From CAG-307 sp964524125 (GTDB taxonomy: Bacteria; Bacillota_I; Bacilli_A; Acholeplasmatales; Anaeroplasmataceae), in assembly GCA_964524125.1 (NCBI GenBank), contig CAZGBY010000044.1:1-15023 (forward strand): DNA of 15,023 nt, read 5' to 3'. A model generated the notes under the pieces. The model was not told where the DNA came from. It saw only the letters and a program-made list of their open reading frames with translations, and made no database searches. How positions within the stretch are numbered: the first letter of the stretch is position 1; every line of letters starts with the position of its first letter. Below, piece after piece: positions 14,172 through 15,023 of this stretch. The position numbers and the translations under genes are program-made.

Positions 14172-14948
14172 ATGATACTTAGTAATTTGATATATGATTT
14201 AAATAATATGGGATTTGATGGTACTGAATGTGTAATGATTCATTCATCATGTAAATCTATAGGATATGATGCAAATGATATTTTAGATACTTTAATGGAT
14301 TATTTTAAGAATGGTACTTTAATTATGCCAACTCATACATGGGGTATAATTAATGAAAATAATCCTATATATGATGTTGAAAAAACACCTTCAAATCTAG
14401 GAATTTTGAATAATTTATTTTTAAAAAGAGATGGTGTCATAAGATCATATCATCCTACTCATAGTGTAGCTATTAGAGGTAATGCTTCATTTGCGCTTAT
14501 AGCAAATGAGGTATATGCGAATACACCATGTACACCTCATGGATTCTATGATAAATTAAGAGAGTATAATGCGTATGTCTTACTTATAGGTGTTGGTAAT
14601 GAAAAAAATACGTTTATCCACGCTGTTGAAGAAGTATTAAATGTACCAAATAGACTAACTGATAAACCTATAAAATTATATGTTAAAGATAATAAGGAAG
14701 TTAAAGAAGTATATATGCGTAAGCATTTTAATAAAAATCAACCACATATTTCTTTAGATTTTCCTAAATTAGATGAAGCTTTATATGAAAAAGGTTGCAT
14801 GAAAGATTATAAGTTTGGTAATGCAAAAACGATAGTTTTTAAAACAATTAATGGATTTAATTTAATAAGACATATTCTAGCTAAAGACCCAGAAGTAATT
14901 GTAAATGGTACAATTACTAAAGATATGTGGGAAGATTATGATGTTTAA
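14172..14948 (+). CDS. AAC(3)-family acetyltransferase
   Basis: This 258-aa protein belongs to the aminoglycoside N3-acetyltransferase fold family (PF02522), which transfers an acetyl group from acetyl-CoA to an amine. Visible motifs are MIHSSCKSIGYD near the start; LIMPTHTWG; the characteristic R-S-Y-HPTHSVAIRG (H94, H97); NTPCTPHGFYDKL; LLIGVGNEKNTFIHAVEE (H150, E153/E154). All signature residues of the family are kept, so an active enzyme is likely. Chromosomal relatives such as B. subtilis YokD, and others acting on antibiotics or metabolites, show that family membership does not prove drug resistance. It is last in the operon, with a GGAGAG SD in the end of the previous gene. It has no flanking mobile sequences and its base use matches its neighbours, so a resident gene is likely. 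Confidence 0.85.
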   Translation: MILSNLIYDLNNMGFDGTECVMIHSSCKSIGYDANDILDTLMDYFKNGTLIMPTHTWGIINENNPIYDVEKTPSNLGILNNLFLKRDGVIRSYHPTHSVAIRGNASFALIANEVYANTPCTPHGFYDKLREYNAYVLLIGVGNEKNTFIHAVEEVLNVPNRLTDKPIKLYVKDNKEVKEVYMRKHFNKNQPHISLDFPKLDEALYEKGCMKDYKFGNAKTIVFKTINGFNLIRHILAKDPEVIVNGTITKDMWEDYDV

Positions 14949-14965
14949 AATATATTTAGGTAATT

Positions 14966-14998
14966 AAAAAGGTTCTCTAAAATTTACGGCGTAGAGAA
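14966..14998 (-). terminator. Possible minus-strand terminator at right edge
   Basis: TTCTCTA (14973-14979) and TAGAGAA (14992-14998) form a 7-bp stem with a 12-base loop. Only on the minus strand does a T-run follow (CC then TTTTT, complement of 14966-14970). It could end a leftward gene beyond the window. On the plus strand it would lack a T-run, so how the six-gene operon terminates is unclear. Confidence 0.35.
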
Positions 14999-15023
14999 GA
15001 ATAATCGACTTTAAAAAAATCGG

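Noticed and set aside
1..15023. Mycoplasma-type genetic code (TGA as Trp)
   Set aside because: Two genes end in TGA at ATGA overlaps with recognisable downstream genes, and Trp residues are encoded by TGG.
14949..15023. Structured RNA or riboswitch at the right edge
   Set aside because: Only one short stem with a 12-base loop is visible before the window ends, and no conserved riboswitch, tmRNA or tRNA core can be recognised.

Overview
The window is strongly AT-rich (roughly a quarter G+C by eye), densely coding DNA from a low-GC Gram-positive-type bacterium. The protein families (MurE/MraY/MurD, YlmH, an Uup/YfmR-type ABC-F protein, an RluA-type pseudouridine synthase) and strong GGAGG-type ribosome binding sites point to the Bacilli or a related gut Firmicutes/Mycoplasmatota-side lineage. 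TGA is used as a stop (murE and the ABC-F gene both end in ATGA overlaps) and TGG encodes Trp, so the ordinary bacterial code applies. The peptidoglycan genes argue against a wall-less mollicute. No rRNA, tRNA, CRISPR array, insertion sequence or phage gene was seen.

Layout. (1) Positions 1-321: the left edge has tandem palindromes, a perfect intrinsic terminator, a C-terminal remnant of a membrane protein and a second terminator. (2) 350-3898: a compact cell-wall operon murE-mraY-murD, a reduced dcw cluster; the MurE DNPR motif predicts meso-diaminopimelate. (3) 3885-5946, minus strand: an esterase-fold protein lacking its nucleophile serine and a CPA2-type cation/proton antiporter, each with its own promoter and terminator. 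The esterase terminator lies inside the 3' end of murD. (4) 6134-6562: a stand-alone gene for a small charged repeat protein. (5) 6665-8823: a 4'-phosphopantetheinyl transferase fused to a multi-helix membrane domain, followed closely by an RluA-family pseudouridine synthase. (6) 8896-9231: a four-helix membrane protein with duplicated H-x13-H-x4-H histidine spacing, behind a near-consensus promoter. (7) 9452-14948: a tight six-gene operon (DUF308-like membrane protein, DUF697-like membrane protein, ABC-F ATPase, YlmH, an unknown two-helix membrane protein, an AAC(3)-family acetyltransferase). (8) The right edge has a hairpin that would suit a minus-strand gene beyond the window.

How the genes work together. 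MurE, MraY and MurD act in the cytoplasmic and first membrane steps of peptidoglycan precursor synthesis. The ABC-F/YlmH pair is translationally coupled and both families act on the ribosome, so a joint role in stalled-ribosome handling or 50S function is a reasonable inference. Nothing here is a clearly recognisable new defence or mobile system. The most unusual items are the membrane-fused PPTase, the duplicated-histidine membrane protein, the nucleophile-less esterase and the FLHTKG repeat protein. Several obvious longest-ORF starts look wrong, because SD position or an overlapping terminator favours an internal ATG; the starts given here are the corrected ones.
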